This document shows, one piece after another, positions 7,789 to 9,079 of a stretch of DNA of 9,079 nt (positions are counted from its first letter, which is position 1; every line of letters begins with the position of its first letter). This stretch comes from Pseudomonadota bacterium (GTDB lineage Bacteria > Pseudomonadota > Alphaproteobacteria > Acetobacterales > Acetobacteraceae). The position numbers and the translations under genes are program-made. The notes beneath the pieces were generated by a model. The model made no database searches. It was not told the DNA's origin and was given only the letters and a program-made list of their open reading frames with translations. The stretch lies in the NCBI GenBank assembly GCA_021808185.1, contig JAKBCB010000121.1, positions 1 through 9,079 of the forward strand. The letters are read 5' to 3'.

Positions 7789-8907
7789 TTATTTGCCCCA
7801 GATCTTGCGGTATTCGTCGCGGTAGCCGTTGTCCGGGTCATAGACGTCGTGCGGCCCGCCGTCGCTGCCGATATTGGACGCGGTGAACAGATGCACGGGC
7901 GGGATGTAGCCGCTCGCCGGCTGCCCGGCGAAGGCGCGGTTCATCTCGTCGATGCACTGCCAGCCCTGCATCCGCAGCGGATCGGCGGCGGTGCCGATCT
8001 GGTATTCATGCTGGCGGATGCGCTGGAACGCCGAGGCGGAGCCGTCGCCGCCGGAGATGTTGCGCGGATAGCCGTCGCCCGGGATGCCGGCCGCCTGCAA
8101 GGCCGGCGCTTCGAAATCGAAATACAGGTCGTTGATGCCCATCGCATAGGTCCACTTCTTGCCGTAGCGGGCAAGCAGCGAGGCGGTGAGCTGCGACATG
8201 CGCGTCGAGGTGTCGGCCAGCGGCGCGTTCTCCACGCTCAGCAGCGTGCAGCCCTTGCACTGCTTGATCACCGCCGCCATCGCGTCCGACTTGGCGACCG
8301 CCATGCCGTAGATGCTGTCGGTGAAGATCACCACGCCGGCGGTGCCGTTGGAGTCCGCGACGGCGTACATGGCGGCGGCCTTGCCGACTTCCGGCGGCTA
8401 GGTGTTGATGTTGAACACGACCGGCGGGCTCGCGATCGGCCCCGGCTTCGGCCCGACATGCCAGCCGACCACCTTGATGCCGGCCTGCACCGCCCGCTCG
8501 ATCGCCTCGGCATGGGAGGCGGCGTCGATGCCGCCGAGCACGATGCCGTCCGGCTTCAGCGCGATCGCCTGCGAGATGCCGGACAATTCGCCGTCCATGG
8601 TGCCGCGCCCGTCGATCGCGCGGAACTTCCAGCCGATCACGCCGGCCGCTTCCTCCACCCCGTCGCCGGCGGCGCGCACGCCGCTGTTGCGCTGGTCGGT
8701 GGAGACGTAGATCACCAGCTTGCCCGGCTGGGCGCGCGGCCCGGTGGTGGGGCCGTTCCAGGCGGCGGTCGGCGCCGTCACCTTGGCGACGAATTCCTTG
8801 GCCTGCTTGACGAAGGCGTCGTCGTCGGCACGCGCGGCCGGCCCGGCGAACGCCAGGGCGACCAGCACGCCGCCGGCGGCAGCGGCATGGCGAAGCGGGA
8901 TCGGCAC
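7789..8907 (-). pseudogene. periplasmic substrate-binding protein of a sugar-type ABC transporter, interrupted by an in-frame TAG
   Basis: Read through the TAG, the frame gives 372 residues, a normal length for a periplasmic binding protein of the ribose/sugar class (Peripla_BP_4-like). The start is GTG at 8907 with a strong GGAGG 5 nt upstream. Residues 1-27 form a signal peptide (Arg6, hydrophobic core, cleavage after AARA). The first lobe contains KLVIYVSTDQRNSG (63-76), LKPDGIVLGGID (117-128) and GIKVVGWHVGP (143-153), the usual alternating strands and helices. At codon 170 (8398-8400) a TAG follows VVFNINT, about where family members cross the hinge into the second lobe. The same frame then continues with PPEVGKAAAMYAVADS, AGVVIFTDS, KKWTYAMGINDLYFDF and DPDNGYRDEYRKIWG to the TAA. 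No frameshift is seen. Termination would leave a 169-aa first lobe; ATG at 8370 could at most restart a signal-less 193-aa C-part. A recent nonsense mutation, suppression, or a sequence error are all possible. The ligand is not identifiable, and no permease or ATPase gene is adjacent. Confidence 0.85.
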
Positions 8908-8910
8908 GGT

Positions 8911-8917
8911 TTCCTCC
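8911..8917 (-). promoter_or_regulatory. ribosome binding site of the binding-protein gene
   Basis: GGAGGAA on the minus strand, the strongest Shine-Dalgarno in the window. It sets the GTG at 8905-8907 as start; the nearby ATG a few codons later is out of frame. Its preservation suggests the gene was expressed until recently, or still is. Confidence 0.75.
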
Positions 8918-8962
8918 GTTTATCGTTGGGATGGGCCGTGCCGGCATAGCATGGAATGGCGA

Positions 8963-9040
8963 TGGGGCGAGCGATGGGATTCGAACCCACGGCATCCAGG
9001 ACCACAACCTGGCGCTCTAACCAACTGAGCTACGCCCGCC
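8963..9040 (-). tRNA. tRNA-His (GUG anticodon)
   Basis: The minus strand folds into a complete cloverleaf. The acceptor GCGGGCG pairs with CGCTCGC (one G-T). The D-arm contains AGCTCAGTTGGTTAGAGC. The anticodon stem CCAGG/CCTGG encloses the loop TTGTGGT with anticodon GTG. The T-arm is GTGGG TTCGAAT CCCAT. An extra G before the acceptor (9040) can pair with discriminator C73 (8966); this G-1:C73 pair is the hallmark identity element of tRNA-His. CCA is encoded at 8963-8965. The gene lies 55 bp upstream of the binding-protein GTG on the same strand, with no clear terminator between them, so read-through is possible. Confidence 0.96.
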
Positions 9041-9049
9041 ACCGGCCTG

Positions 9050-9079
9050 CGGCGGCGGTTTAGGCCGAAGCCGCCGCCG
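9050..9079. repeat. GC-rich inverted repeat upstream of tRNA-His
   Basis: CGGCGGCGG at 9050-9058 is the exact reverse complement of CCGCCGCCG at 9071-9079, with a 12-nt spacer (TTTAGGCCGAAG). The repeat may continue past the window edge. On the minus strand it precedes the tRNA by 9 bp and could be the terminator hairpin of a gene further upstream, or a processed leader structure. Trinucleotide simplicity in GC-rich DNA makes chance more likely than usual. Confidence 0.45.

Noticed and set aside
8398..8400. TAG read as pyrrolysine, or as programmed read-through
   Set aside because: Pyrrolysine is rare in bacteria and nothing in the window supports its machinery. There is no recognisable read-through element after the TAG (it is followed by CCGCCG). 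A mutation or sequence error is simpler.
7849..8949. 366-codon plus-strand open frame opposite the binding-protein gene
   Set aside because: The composition is typical of a GC-skewed shadow, while the minus strand encodes recognisable signal peptide, lobes and Shine-Dalgarno. The stop at 8398-8400 on the minus strand does not make the opposite strand the true gene.
8963..8982. tRNA 3' end as an attachment site for an integrated element
   Set aside because: The tRNA is complete, no second copy of its 3' end is found in the window, and no integrase or other mobility gene is present.

Overview
The window is 9,079 bp of very GC-rich DNA with strong GC3 bias. Gene content, gene order and protein signatures point to a high-GC alphaproteobacterium. 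The family Acetobacteraceae (a Roseomonas-like organism) is my best guess. It rests on protein resemblance from memory and on a canonical G-1:C73 tRNA-His, not on a database search.

Left and centre (1-7340, all + strand): a tightly packed, probably co-transcribed housekeeping run. It starts with the 3' part of dprA (DNA-processing protein, cut by the window edge), then topA (DNA topoisomerase I, 912 aa with a lysine/alanine/proline-rich tail). Next come rnr (RNase R, GTG start one base after the topA stop) and a secreted S41 carboxy-terminal processing protease, whose ATG overlaps the rnr stop by one base. The first three act on nucleic acids in the cytoplasm: single-strand DNA/RecA loading, supercoil relaxation and structured-RNA decay. 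The fourth acts in the periplasm and is linked to the others only by transcription and translation.

Right-centre (7341-7788): a 79-bp spacer, a small NIPSNAP-family gene (108 aa, clear Shine-Dalgarno) and a perfect 24-bp palindrome that probably terminates transcription from both sides.

Right (7789-9079, - strand): a gene for a periplasmic sugar-type ABC transporter substrate-binding protein, read toward the NIPSNAP gene. It is interrupted by a single in-frame TAG at 8398-8400, while the frame on both sides is intact and recognisable. Upstream of it on the same strand is tRNA-His(GUG) with encoded CCA. A GC-rich inverted repeat sits at the window edge. No ABC permease or ATPase gene is visible beside the binding protein.

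I found no CRISPR array, insertion sequence, integrase, phage gene or defence system, and no clear sign of a new biological system. The observation most worth checking is the amber codon splitting the binding-protein gene at the predicted inter-lobe hinge. There is no gene-free stretch longer than 300 bp.
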